DNA of 64,000 nt from Schoenobius gigantellus (GCA_963935595.1 OZ012544.1:30165929-30229928); one strand, 5' to 3'; shown: positions 46,063-55,889, counted from the stretch's first letter. Numbers and translations are program-made. The notes: generated from the sequence alone by a model not told the origin.

Positions 46063-46190
46063 GGGAAGCTCTTGACCTCATCTCACTCGATGATTAATGA
46101 TGTAAGGCCAAAGATGGTGATAAGCTTCACCTGGATTCCTCGACAACTGAGGAACTGGCTACTAACCGGAACACAACAATGTCTTTTTCA
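46063..46190 (+). repeat. Dispersed repeat (aagctcttggcc family)
   Basis: gggaagctcttgacctcatc, then ctcgacaactgaggaactgg, then ggaacacaacaatg; homologous to 2,765-2,895. Confidence 0.6.
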
Positions 46191-46199
46191 TTACTCATA

Positions 46200-46904
46200 C
46201 TCTGAAAGTAGGTCTGAAGTTGCCTGCGGAGCGGGTTGAAAGTAGTACTTTTCAGCCCTAGGGAGAATCACTTTCAACTGACAGCTGCTGTCAAATTTTA
46301 AAAAGAAACAAGTTTTATTTTCACATTTTTATTGAACCATATTCCGGCTTTCTATACAACCACTCAATTACAGCACGGTGTAAGCGTAAAATTGAAATAA
46401 CATAATGTTAAGTATTTAAAGAATATATTTTTTAAATGACTTTATTATAATAAAATTTAAAATTTAACTTTTAACTATTATTTTAAAATAACATAGATTT
46501 GCGGAAAATTTTAACCATTTCTTCAATGATGAAAATGAAAAAGATAATGGCTGAATAGCTGGCCGGCCACAGAAAAAAAAACATAATAAGCGGGATAGCG
46601 GCAATCCGATCTTCATTTGTTTTTTCGAGTTTTTATTGTTTATTCTTCCGTAGAGATTTCATATATAAGAGAAGAGGCAAAAGCAGAAGTTGTTGATTTA
46701 ATAAAATTAATTTCACTCATAATATGTTCTTTTGCTGATTCATGTTTTTATTTTTACTTTCCTTGTATTCGTAATGAAAAACACAGTGTTTACCTCGGGT
46801 TAGACTTATTTAGTCCCTCGAACTATAGGCGCCCTCTCTACGCTCGGGCGCCAAACCCCGTCTTGGGACTAATTAAGTTACTTTCATCCCTAGGGTAACA
46901 ATGT
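46200..46904. other. No gene recognised
   Basis: The ends 46,205-46,280 and 46,850-46,905 both contain ctttca and cctaggg words, so a degenerate element is possible, but I could not align terminal repeats. Confidence 0.35.
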
Positions 46905-47237
46905 ACTATTTTTAACCGGCTTTAAAAAAGGAGGAAGTTCTCAATTTGATACGTATGTATTTTTTTTTGTGTATGTTACGCGATTACGTTGCCAATTATA
47001 GACCGATTTTCAAAATTCTTTTTGTGTTCGATAGAGTATACTCCAAGGGTGATTCCATGGTCACCAAAGTTAGGATCTGATGATGGGATCTTATGAAAAT
47101 CGAGGAAAACTCTTAAATTTTAAGGTGTGTCCAACGTGTTTTGTGTGTATGTTACGCGATTGATCCGCCAATTGTGGACCGATTTGCAAAATTCTTTTTG
47201 TATTTGATAGAGTATACTCCTAGGGTGGTCTCAAGGT
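46905..47237. repeat. 'accgacttc' dispersed repeat, left part, host of the R1 insertion
   Basis: aaccggctttaaaaaaggag and two units with gtatgttacgcgattacg, agaccgattttcaaaattc and tcgatagagtatactcc. The second unit stops at gggtggtctcaaggt (47,223-47,237) and resumes at 53,624 after the retrotransposon. Confidence 0.8.
47223..47237 (+). repeat. Target-site duplication, left
   Basis: GGGTGGTCTCAAGGT, identical to 53,624-53,638. Confidence 0.95.
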
Positions 47238-47831
47238 GAGCCCGGTGCGAGCCGCCGTCGAGTGCGCACGCGTTCACGTGAGCTCCGCGTGATCGTGTTG
47301 TTATTGTCGTTCGGTCAGTGTGCCATCTTATATTTTGCTGTTTGTTTTACACAAATACGTATTCCTACACCTATCCGTTATCCGGGTCAGGCTATTAAAA
47401 TCGCGAAAGTGACGCTAGATAAGTGGTTGTGGTTTTATTGTTGCGACTTGCAAAAAAAAACCTGTGGCGTAGCTGTTTGACATCGACGCTGTTGTTTTTC
47501 ATTCATCCGACATCTCGCCAACCCGGCGCTGCTGCGTCGAGGTTCCTGAGCTGTACGAAGATTGGATCGACGAGGAGTAATTAAAGACGAGTTAAGTGCG
47601 TGATAGTTATAAGTTAGAAATAAGTTATTGACTTTATTAGTGCTAAGTTATGAACTTTAAGTACGTTAAGTAGTTTAATATTCATATTAAGTTTTTGTTT
47701 TTCTCTGTACATTATTATTATTGTTTTTTTTTTTCCGTTGTTGTGTTGTGTTGTGTTCCGTTGGGTAGAAGACAGTTTTAATTCTGCTTTCTTCAACGGA
47801 ATCTGTGGTAGGTAGGGTCCACAATTGGAGC
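47238..47831 (+). promoter_or_regulatory. 5' UTR / presumed internal promoter of the R1-clade element
   Basis: About 594 bp from gagcccggtgcgagccgccg to the ORF1 start. Autonomous LINEs must carry their promoter within the transcribed 5' end. No TATA box is apparent. T-rich at 47,690-47,740. Confidence 0.5.
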
Positions 47832-50135
47832 ATGTCCGAATCGGACAATATGTCCGAGACGGAAGGTGCTGATGAGGGAGGGCCTGTAAATGCTACCCTT
47901 AAGGTCTCAGCGAAGCCCATGAGGGAAAAAAGCCGTTCGCCGGTCATCGACGACGGTTCAACAAAAGCGGGTCAGGGGGTAGTGTCCCCAGTTTTGTCAC
48001 CGGCGAGCGCCGGAGGGATAGTGCTCCGTCGGAGCTCTCGTGTGCGGGTGAATAAGCCTGCTTACAGGGAAATTTCTAGCGGGACGAAACCAGCACCGAG
48101 AAAGAGGTCGGTTTTGGGACGTTTTTTCCAGGACCCGCTAGTAACGGACCTGGAAACCGAAGCGGAGGAGGTAACGGCGCCGTATGCCCCGAAAGTCCCC
48201 CGTACACGAAGGATTAGGGGAGGTCTAACGCACAGCGTCGGGCTCTCGCAAGCCAGGCGGGAGCTACAGCAGCCTGAGGAGGACACCGAAATGGACTCGG
48301 ATTCTGAGGTGGAGTTGGCGGAGGTGGCGGCCTCCTCCAAAAAGGGGAAGGGCAAGGGGAAGCGCTCCCCTGAGCCCACTGCCGAGCTGCTATGCGGCAG
48401 AGCGGAGGCGAGCGCAAAGGCGCTGGAGGAGGTAACACGCAAGTCCCGTAATCTTAAGGGGAATTGCGTAAAGGAGATTAGGGAGGCCTCCGACTCCCTA
48501 GTGGATATTGTCCGCACGTTGGCGACAAGGAATACCTCGGAGGAGGTACGTCGGCTTAAAGCCGACAACAAACGCCTCCGGGGTCAACTTGACGCCATCA
48601 TGGGGGAGCTGAAGGCCCTGCGTCGGGCCTACTCGGAACAGGGGGAAGAACACCGTCGGGTTGTAGTGACCCCTCCACCCGAAATCGCGAAAGTCGTCGA
48701 GTTGGAGGTAGTGGACTCCGAAAATGATTTGGAGGAGCTACCAGAGGCGCAGCTCCCGACCGCCCAGCCAGCGAAGACAGTTCCCGCTGAAGCACTCTCA
48801 AGAGCGGAGTTCTTAGAGAGTATGGAGTTCCTCCAGCGGGAACTAATGGCCCAGGTGGGCTTCATGGTCTCGGCCCGCCTCGAGGGCCTTGAGGTAGATG
48901 GGCGGCTCATGCCGGCCCAGGTTAGAAGGCCACCTTTAGCGGCAGACAGTGCCAGTCGGCCACAGCCACAGCCGCAGCCGCAGCTGCGGCCTCAACCGCA
49001 GGGGACAGTGTCGGGCAACACTACTCTTGCCCCACCGGCAAATATGCCGAAAGAGGCAAGGGTGGTGAAAATGAGGGCTAAGCCCTCTACATCAGCAGCA
49101 GCCCCCTCTACATTGGCGGCGGCTCCCTCTCCATCAGAGGCTGCGGTACCGGCCGAAAATCCGTGGTCAGTGGTTGTGCGGCGTAGCCGCAAGAAGCCGA
49201 CTACGGACGTGGTGCCGCCCAAGAAGACCGGAGCCCCCGGAAACCAGGGGAGCGCCATGGCACAGAAAGCGCCGAAGCTGCCTAAGGCGCCGCGATCTCT
49301 TGCGGTGGTGTTGGCCCTCAAGCCAGAGGCAGTGGCGAAAGGCCTCACCTACGGTGAGGCCTTAGCCAAGGCCAAAAACTCTGTCAGCCTCAGCGCCCTA
49401 GGCATAGGGCCTGCCAAATTCCGGACGGGGATTACCGGAGCTCGAATAATCGAGCTCCCAAAGGAGACATCTCCGTCTCAGGCCGATTCGCTGGCGGAGA
49501 AGTTGGGAGAAGCCCTAGGGGACGCGGCGAAGGTGACGCGTCCTGTGAAAACGGCGGATATCCGGGTCGTCGGTTTAGACGACTCGGTAAACGCCGAAGA
49601 GCTGGGGCAGATCCTGGCGCGGGCTGGTTCGTGCCCGGCCCACCATATCAAGGTGGGCCGAGTGCACACGGGTATTCGGGGTGTCGGGGCGGCCTTCGCC
49701 TCCGTCCCCGTCGAAGCGGCGAGACGCCTGGCTGACGCCGGGCGCATAGAGGTTGGATGGAGTTCTGCCTCCATCCAAATTCTGGAGCAGAAGCCCATGA
49801 GGTGCTTCAGGTGTATGGGCATGGGCCATCCAATCCAGCGGTGCCCCTCCGCCAAAGACCGCAGTGGACTGTGTTTCCGTTGCGGGACGGAGGGCCACAA
49901 AGCGGTGGACTGCGCAGCGGCGCTAAACTGCGCCGTCTGTGCAGACGCTAAGAAGCCGGCGAGTCATCGCATGGGGGGGATTAACTGTAACCCCCCGCCG
50001 GTCAGGGGCCGTTTGGCCCCGATAAAACTGGACATGGCCCCGAGAACCCCGGTACCACCGACACCCCTGGCACCACAGGAAGCACCGGCCGCAGCTGCGG
50101 CCCAGGAGGAGCCCATGGAAACCATCAATGTTTAG
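47832..50135 (+). CDS. R1-clade ORF1, gag-like nucleic-acid-binding protein
   Basis: The first in-frame ATG is at 47,832 (MSESDNMSETEGADEGG), giving 767 residues; the open frame itself extends nine codons further upstream only through a GTG. The protein should bind element RNA and form the ribonucleoprotein for retrotransposition. Seen in order: an acidic-serine N-terminus, basic patches (KKGKGKGKR near residue 180), a heptad-like helical segment (about 235-275, EEVRRLKADNKRLRGQLDAI), a PQ-repeat (about 377-390), an Ala/Pro-rich linker, a conserved region (about 570-650, TADIRVVGLDDS), then three zinc knuckles: CFRCMGMGHPIQRC, CFRCGTEGHKAVDC and CAVCADAKKPASHRMGGINC. The last knuckle has unusual spacing (CX2CX8HX6C). 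TAG stop at 50,133 overlaps the ORF2 start. Confidence 0.95.
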   Translation: MSESDNMSETEGADEGGPVNATLKVSAKPMREKSRSPVIDDGSTKAGQGVVSPVLSPASAGGIVLRRSSRVRVNKPAYREISSGTKPAPRKRSVLGRFFQDPLVTDLETEAEEVTAPYAPKVPRTRRIRGGLTHSVGLSQARRELQQPEEDTEMDSDSEVELAEVAASSKKGKGKGKRSPEPTAELLCGRAEASAKALEEVTRKSRNLKGNCVKEIREASDSLVDIVRTLATRNTSEEVRRLKADNKRLRGQLDAIMGELKALRRAYSEQGEEHRRVVVTPPPEIAKVVELEVVDSENDLEELPEAQLPTAQPAKTVPAEALSRAEFLESMEFLQRELMAQVGFMVSARLEGLEVDGRLMPAQVRRPPLAADSASRPQPQPQPQLRPQPQGTVSGNTTLAPPANMPKEARVVKMRAKPSTSAAAPSTLAAAPSPSEAAVPAENPWSVVVRRSRKKPTTDVVPPKKTGAPGNQGSAMAQKAPKLPKAPRSLAVVLALKPEAVAKGLTYGEALAKAKNSVSLSALGIGPAKFRTGITGARIIELPKETSPSQADSLAEKLGEALGDAAKVTRPVKTADIRVVGLDDSVNAEELGQILARAGSCPAHHIKVGRVHTGIRGVGAAFASVPVEAARRLADAGRIEVGWSSASIQILEQKPMRCFRCMGMGHPIQRCPSAKDRSGLCFRCGTEGHKAVDCAAALNCAVCADAKKPASHRMGGINCNPPPVRGRLAPIKLDMAPRTPVPPTPLAPQEAPAAAAAQEEPMETINV

Positions 50136-53100
50136 TGGTCCCATAAAGCTCCTCCAGGCAAATATTAACCACTGTGCCGCGGCACAGGACCTCTTGTGTC
50201 AAACCGCGGCGCAGTGGGGTGTGGGTTTGGCGATTGTGTCGGAACCATATTACGTTCCGCCGCAGTCGCCTAACTGGTTAGTGGCGGCGGATGGTTCCGC
50301 CGCCGTAATGCGGGTGGCGCGTGGCACAGCCCCCTCTCTCATTTTAAGAGAGAGGGGTACTGGCTACGTGGCCGCCATATGGGGGGGAATATTGGTCGTG
50401 TCGACCTACTTCTCCCCCAATCGCAGCCGGGCGGACTTCACAGTCTTCCTGGCTGCGCTAGAGGGGGTCGTTCGAAGAGCGACCCCATTGCCGGTGCTAG
50501 TTGCGGGGGACTTCAACGCGTGGTCTACCGCGTGGGGGTCCTCCCGCACCAATGCGAGGGGTGAAGATCTGGAGTCCTGGGTTCTGTCCCTGGGGCTCCA
50601 GATTTTGAATAGGGGCTTCACCCCTACCTGCGTCCGAGTGCAAGGCACGTCTGTGGTGGACGTGACCTTCGCTACCCCCTCCCTCGCTCGTCGAATCAAC
50701 GACTGGCGAGTGGAGGAAGATGTGGAGACTCTATCGGACCACCTGTATGTCCGATACGAGGTCTCCACGGCATCCCGAGGGGCCCCGAACCGCAGGGGCT
50801 CTGCGGTGAGCGCTTTCCCGCGATGGGCGCTCACCAAGCTCCGCCCGGACGTGGCGGAGGAGGCGGCGATGGTGCGGGCGTGGGCAGAAGTACCACCCCA
50901 CCTCGCCGGGGATGTCGACGGCATGGCGGATCTCTTCGCAGACGACATGAAGGTCGTCTGCCAAGCCGCCATGCCAAGGGCGCAGGCCTGCCCCGAAAGG
51001 GGGCAGGTGTACTGGTGGACGCAAGAGATTGCGGACTTGCGTACCACCAGCATGAGGGCCAGGCGCGCCTACGTGCGGTGTCGTAGGCGCGGCAGAACTA
51101 CACCCGACGAGGAAGCTGAGCCTCGTCGGGTGTATGCGGCAGCCAAGAAGGCCCTGCGGAATCAAATCTGCAGGGCCAAGGAGGAGTCCAGGGAGTCGTT
51201 TATACGACTCCTGGACGACGATCCGTGGGGGCGTCCGTACCGGGTGGTGAGGGGGAAATTTAAAGCTTCCGCTCCCCCTACCTCCGCTATGGACAGGGGG
51301 CTGCTGGACCGGGTACTGGGGACTCTATTCCCCGATCCTGGTCCATTCCAGCCCCCCAGAATGGTCCCCCCGGGTACTCCTCCGATGGAGGTGGCTGCCG
51401 CGATCCCTCCCGTGTCGAACGTGGAATTCGACACGGTGAGGGACCGGTTCCGGCGCAAAAACAAGGCGCCGGGACCGGACGGTGTTCCTGGCAGGGTTCT
51501 GGCCCTCGCCCTAGGACACCTCGAGGAGCGGTTCCGGGCGGTGCTTGACTTGTGCATCGTCTCGGGCTGCTTCCCCAGTCGGTGGAAAGCGGGCAGGCTC
51601 TGCCTGCTGAGAAAGGAGAGCCGCCCCGCGGATTCCCCGACTGGGTATCGGCCGGTGGTGCTGCTCGACGAAGCCGGGAAGTTTTTCGAGAAGATTCTCG
51701 CTTCCCGGATCGTCGAGCATCTAGAGGACCGGGGGCCGGACTTGGCAGTCAACCAGTTCGGCTTCCGCACTGGCCGGTCCACGGTGGACGCGGTGGCTCT
51801 CCTCAAGGGGTGGACTGAGGAGGCCACAGCTCGTGGGGAGACTGTTGTTGCGGTGTCTCTTGACATCCGCAACGCCTTCAACAGCCTGCCCCACGAGTGC
51901 ATAAAGGAGGCACTCCGCTTCCACCGGGTGCCTCCGTACCTTCGCGCCCTCGTGGCGGACTATCTGCAAGGCAGGTCCATCCTCTACGAGGGGCCGGACG
52001 GTTGCGTCCATACGTGGGCAATGGCGGCAGGTGTGCCCCAGGGTTCCGTACTAGGTCCTCTACTATGGAACCTGGGGTACAACTGGGTCCTGCGAGGCGA
52101 TCTCCTTCCACGAATGGAGGTCGTCTGCTTCGCCGACGACACGCTTGTCGCGGCGAGAGCAAAAACGGGGGAGGAGGCGGCCCACCTTGCGTCGGTCGGC
52201 GCTTCACTTGTCGTTCGACGCATCCGCCTCCTAGGCCTGGACGTCGCCCTCGATAAAACGAGGGCCATGATGTTCCACGCCTCTCGTCGCAGGATCCCAC
52301 CGGGGCTCCGAGTCCGAGTGGAGGGGGTCCGCATACCGGTCGAGGCACACCTTAAGTACCTCGGCCTGGTTTTGGATCCCCGATGGAGCTTTGAGGAGCA
52401 CTTCAAGCTCCTCACTCCACGGCTATGTGCCGCCGCAGCCGCACTCGGACGGGTCCTCCCTAATGTAGGAGGACCAGGATCGGCGTGCCGTCGACTGTAT
52501 CACGGGGTGATAAGGTCGATGGCACTCTACGGAGCCCCGGTATGGGCGGAGTGCCTCTCCCCCCGAACGGTGGCCCTCTTGCGACGGCCGCAGAGGGTCA
52601 TAGCAACCCGGGCCGTGCGAGCTTATCGCACGGTCAGCCACGGCGCAGCCTGCGTTCTTGCGGGGCAAACGCCGTGGGATGTCGATGCACGCGTACATGC
52701 AGAGATGTATCGACATCGGGTTGCCGCTAGAGAACGGGGGGGACGATCCGCTCCCGAGGAAGTGGAGCAGGTTCGTACCCAAGCGCAGAGGGAGGCTCTG
52801 CGTCAATGGGGTGAGGCACTCGCCTTCCCAGCTGCCGGCCACCGGACGATTGAAGCGATACGTCCGGTGTTGGAGGAGTGGGTAGGGCACCGGCAGGGCA
52901 GTCTCTCGTTCCGCATGGTGCAGGTATTGACCGGACATGGTTGTTTCGGTCACTACCTGCATCGGGTCGCGCGTCGGGAGGAAACGCCGCAGTGTCATCA
53001 CTGCGACACTCCCGACGATACTGCCGAGCACACTCTGTTGGTGTGCTCGGCATGGCGACGCCAGCGCAGCGAACTCAACGCTGCGCTGGGAGGCGGAGAC

Positions 53101-53298
53101 CTCTCGCTGCCGAGCATGGTCGTGGCCATGCTCCGCGGCGAGGCGGAATGGGGGGCTGTCGCCTCCTTCTGCGAGGACGTCATCTCGCAGAAGGAGGCCG
53201 CGGAGAGGGAGCGGGAGAATGATCCTCAAGCCGCTCCCATCCGCCGCAGACGGACAGGCAGGCGAAGGCGGGCATTCGCGCAAGCGATGCCCGTCTAA
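50128..53298 (+). CDS. R1-clade ORF2, endonuclease-reverse transcriptase
   Basis: 1,056 residues from ATG 50,128, which sits 5 nt before the ORF1 stop, to TAA-type end at 53,298. The protein nicks target DNA and primes reverse transcription of the element RNA at the nick. Apurinic-type endonuclease (1-215): QANINH (N12/N14), SEPY (E39), AGDFNAWSTAWG (D128, N130) and SDH (203-205). Reverse transcriptase (about 430-760): KNKAPGPDGVPG, GYRPVVLLD, FGFRTGRSTVDAV, VSLDIRNAFNSLP (D579), GVPQGSVLGPLLWN, CFADDTLVA (D670, D671) and KYLGLVLD. C-terminal motif (935-975): GHGCFGHYLHRV with CX2CX8HX4C (C956, C959, H968, C973), typical of R1-clade proteins. No lesion seen; every catalytic residue I can place is kept. 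Confidence 0.95.
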   Translation: MFSGPIKLLQANINHCAAAQDLLCQTAAQWGVGLAIVSEPYYVPPQSPNWLVAADGSAAVMRVARGTAPSLILRERGTGYVAAIWGGILVVSTYFSPNRSRADFTVFLAALEGVVRRATPLPVLVAGDFNAWSTAWGSSRTNARGEDLESWVLSLGLQILNRGFTPTCVRVQGTSVVDVTFATPSLARRINDWRVEEDVETLSDHLYVRYEVSTASRGAPNRRGSAVSAFPRWALTKLRPDVAEEAAMVRAWAEVPPHLAGDVDGMADLFADDMKVVCQAAMPRAQACPERGQVYWWTQEIADLRTTSMRARRAYVRCRRRGRTTPDEEAEPRRVYAAAKKALRNQICRAKEESRESFIRLLDDDPWGRPYRVVRGKFKASAPPTSAMDRGLLDRVLGTLFPDPGPFQPPRMVPPGTPPMEVAAAIPPVSNVEFDTVRDRFRRKNKAPGPDGVPGRVLALALGHLEERFRAVLDLCIVSGCFPSRWKAGRLCLLRKESRPADSPTGYRPVVLLDEAGKFFEKILASRIVEHLEDRGPDLAVNQFGFRTGRSTVDAVALLKGWTEEATARGETVVAVSLDIRNAFNSLPHECIKEALRFHRVPPYLRALVADYLQGRSILYEGPDGCVHTWAMAAGVPQGSVLGPLLWNLGYNWVLRGDLLPRMEVVCFADDTLVAARAKTGEEAAHLASVGASLVVRRIRLLGLDVALDKTRAMMFHASRRRIPPGLRVRVEGVRIPVEAHLKYLGLVLDPRWSFEEHFKLLTPRLCAAAAALGRVLPNVGGPGSACRRLYHGVIRSMALYGAPVWAECLSPRTVALLRRPQRVIATRAVRAYRTVSHGAACVLAGQTPWDVDARVHAEMYRHRVAARERGGRSAPEEVEQVRTQAQREALRQWGEALAFPAAGHRTIEAIRPVLEEWVGHRQGSLSFRMVQVLTGHGCFGHYLHRVARREETPQCHHCDTPDDTAEHTLLVCSAWRRQRSELNAALGGGDLSLPSMVVAMLRGEAEWGAVASFCEDVISQKEAAERERENDPQAAPIRRRRTGRRRRAFAQAMPV

Positions 53299-53623
53299 TG
53301 ACCCTGCCGTGGAGGCCTGCGTGCACGGTTGGCCCCGTGTACGCCGCCGTAAGGCCCTCCGTCTGGGGATTGCCCTGGTGTTCTCGGGCAATCCCCCCTT
53401 GGCGATAGCCCGACCAGCTAGGTCGGGCTAGCCCGGGCGCGTTGGTAGTGGTAGTCGCAGTGTGGACCCTACCACGCGCGTCCATAAGGGCAGGAAGAAC
53501 ACCGGGGGGTTTAGTGGGTAGGCCTGGCACTCTGCCGGGAGAGCCCCACACACGCTCGTCGTCTAGCCAACGGCGAGTACGGTGCGTCACGCATTCCCCT
53601 CGTAAAAAAAAAAAAAAAAAAAA
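53299..53623 (+). other. 3' UTR and poly-A tail of the R1-clade element
   Basis: Contains the block agaacaccggggggtttagt, gggtaggcctggcac, gagagccccacacacgctcg and ctagccaacggcgagtacgg that is shared with the copies at 4,905, 24,150 and, more distantly, 62,447 and 62,814. In elements of this clade the 3' UTR is the likely recognition region for the reverse transcriptase. Poly-A is 20 nt. Confidence 0.85.
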
Positions 53624-53638
53624 GGGTGGTCTCAAGGT
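53624..53638 (+). repeat. Target-site duplication, right
   Basis: GGGTGGTCTCAAGGT, directly after the poly-A tail. Confidence 0.95.
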
Positions 53639-53870
53639 CACCAAAGTCAGGATCTGATGATGGGATCCCATTAAATCGAGGGAAACGCTAATTTGTAGCG
53701 GTATTAAATTAGGGTTTTTTTCACTAAAAGTTAAAAATGAAAAATAATTTACAAAAAAATAAAAACCTACTTCAAAAACACTGAAAAGTTCAAAATAATA
53801 TAAGAATAGGTACAGACAACATCACACTTCTTTAATGAAGTCGGTGAGAAATTTTAAGACTTTCTAGTTG
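53639..53870. repeat. 'accgacttc' dispersed repeat, right part
   Basis: Continues the repeat cut at 47,237: caccaaagtcaggatctgat, then atcgagggaaacgctaattt, then inverted pieces with agaataggtacagacaacat and aatgaagtcggtg. Confidence 0.75.
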
Positions 53871-54264
53871 TTCTTATATTATTTTGAACTTTACAGTGTT
53901 TTAATTAAAAGAAATTGCTGTTTTTACTTTTTTACATTATTCTACCTTGTGAGTTTAAATTCAATTATACCATTGATAAATTTTAGTTCATTTAACCAGT
54001 TTCGAACAACATGCATTTGGCGGAAACGAAAACCAATATACATGCACGTTGATAATATGGTTTGCGAACAATATCTTGTTTATGAAATCATTGCCTCGTG
54101 TTCATCTGGATAAACAAAAAACATGACTACCGATATCGTAGGTATATAAATAATGGCACCACAAGTCTGATTGGAAAAACTTTTTGCATTGAACTTTTGT
54201 GCATTTAACTTCTGCCGCATCCGGATCTCGTTCGTACTTATTTATCGTCCTCCCACTTCTAACC
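53871..54264. other. No gene recognised
   Basis: AT-rich spacer. Confidence 0.4.
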
Positions 54265-54600
54265 TAATAATAGCTTTAAGAGGGAACACCAAGGTCGAGA
54301 GAATTTGAAAATAGGTATTTGAAAATGTATTGCTGTCGCGCTGTGTCCGAACAACTGAACTGAGCGCGATAGGGACAACTGCAGCTGGGACTGAAAATAC
54401 CTATGAGAAGTACACAAAATATACGTTTCGTAGTCCCCTGTTTTCTCCGCGAAAAATTGACCGATTTAATTACTTTTTGCGTTAAAAATTGAAGCAAGGC
54501 TTTTTCTGTGTTTCTATGTTTTGCTTTTTTCTCATATAATCCTCTTCAATTTGTTTGCTAGACGTTTGAATACAGTAGAAAATCAGGTCAATCTTTTAGG
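54265..54600 (-). repeat. Dispersed repeat, inverted relative of 41,795-42,085
   Basis: Contains aaggtcgagagaatttgaaa, caactgcagctgggactgaa, tttcgtagtcccctgttttc, ccgatttaattac and, at the right, tacagtagaaaatc. All are found inverted in 41,795-42,085. Confidence 0.75.
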
Positions 54601-55595
54601 TTTTTGAGGGTTTAAAATCTATTTTAATAATTAACTTCATAAAAAAAAACGAAAACATAGGAACTTATAGTTGCCATTGATTTTATTGGAACTAGTACCA
54701 TTATCCAGGAAATAGAGCAACTAGTACCATTATCTAGGAAGGAAACAGGGGACTATGTTTGTATGGAAAAACAGACGATTTCATAAACGTTAATATTATC
54801 GGTTTATTACCATGTGTAGAATGAAGGAATATAGATAGGTACTCTATTTATTTAAGTATACATAATATATGTTATCCGTCTAATTATCAACGCATGTATT
54901 AATGATAACAAGCAACATTGAACTAAAGATAACAATTTTTTGCCACAAATTTACGTTGCTTAATAATATTTACTATTATGACACGATAATTTCTGTGATT
55001 GGGGGCCAAACGTCATACAATTACAAGTTTTCATTTAAGCCAAGGCAATCACAAGATATTGTAGACGGAATTCGGATTAATGACTTATAATATCACATTT
55101 TTTCAGATAACAAGTGTTTAGTTGATTAGTAATGTACTATAGTAGATTTTACAACAAGTGCACAAAGCGAACCATTTTTATCCAACACTTCGGCTCGGGC
55201 TGAAAGTAAATATAATAAAATAACAAATTCTTCTATGAACTTCTTATTGTGTTTGGCTGTATGGCTCATTTTCTTTGCCTTAATATAGATACATATATGT
55301 ATGAGTAGATACGTTAATGCACTTGTGCACAAAATTCGATTTTGTGCAGCCTATATCCTGCACAAATAAGCACTTTCAGAGCATGAGAAGTGAAAAAGTA
55401 TATTAATACATGTTATACATACTATGTAAGTATGTAGGTAGTAAAAGAATTGTTACGCATCTGCGAGGATAACAAGATTCCGATTCAGCTTGTTAGTGGC
55501 ACAGCTTCACATCTGTCAATGAAAGTTTATTCAAATATGTTTATTCCGCTCAGGAACATACATATATATTCGAAACATTTCTTTGACAGTATGAC
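54601..55595. other. No gene recognised
   Basis: AT-rich. Two copies of actagtaccattatc (54,691 and 54,720) form a small direct repeat. No gene. Confidence 0.4.
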
Positions 55596-55599
55596 ATTA

Positions 55600-55860
55600 C
55601 AATTTGCTTGGGCTTAACTGGCTCCTATACAGAAATTCGCATGTGTCACTGGAAAATAAGCTACTCATATATAAAACAATGTTAATGCCCGTTTGCTCGT
55701 ATCGTCAGTACCAAATTGTGGGGACTCAGCGAAGCATAGCAATCTGGAAATATTGCAAAGATTTTAAAATAAAGCCCTTAGAAATCTATCAGATGCTTTT
55801 TGTTTCCTTACAACTAGTGAATTGCATGAATCCCTACTGAACCCCTAAGTCGGGAGAGTT
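55600..55860 (+). pseudogene. jockey-type LINE reverse-transcriptase thumb fragment
   Basis: The plus strand reads LNWLLYRNSHVSLENKLLIY, KTMLMPVCSY, then after a frameshift SAKHSNLEILQRF and NKALRNLSDAFCFLTTSELH. This matches the jockey-family order 'WLL.R.S.LS..NKLL.YK..L.P.W.YG..LWG.A..SN...IQ..QNK.LR.I..AP....N..LH'. It is a short relic without catalytic residues. Confidence 0.7.
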
Positions 55861-55889
55861 TATTAAATAACAAAGTATAAAGACCGTAT

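Larger units (their letters stand above)
47238..53623 (+). mobile_element. Full-length R1-clade non-LTR retrotransposon, about 6.4 kb
   Basis: It is flanked by a perfect 15-bp target-site duplication and ends in a 20-nt poly-A tail (53,604-53,623). It has a 5' UTR of about 594 bp, two overlapping intact ORFs and a 3' UTR of about 305 bp. The organisation (gag-like ORF1 with three CCHC-type knuckles; ORF2 with an N-terminal apurinic endonuclease, central reverse transcriptase, C-terminal CCHC motif and no RNase H domain) is that of the R1 clade, which includes R1, TRAS and SART. Unlike the best-known members it is not in 28S rDNA or in a TTAGG telomere; it sits in an ordinary dispersed repeat. 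GC content is far above the surroundings, so many antisense frames are open. Confidence 0.95.

Noticed and set aside
47238..53623. R1 insertion in 28S rDNA or a telomeric TRAS/SART copy
   Set aside because: The flanks are the 'accgacttc' dispersed repeat, not rDNA and not TTAGG repeats.
48062..53671. Many long antisense and alternate-frame ORFs within the retrotransposon
   Set aside because: They are shadows of GC-rich ORF1 and ORF2; they lack motifs and the sense frames have complete domains.
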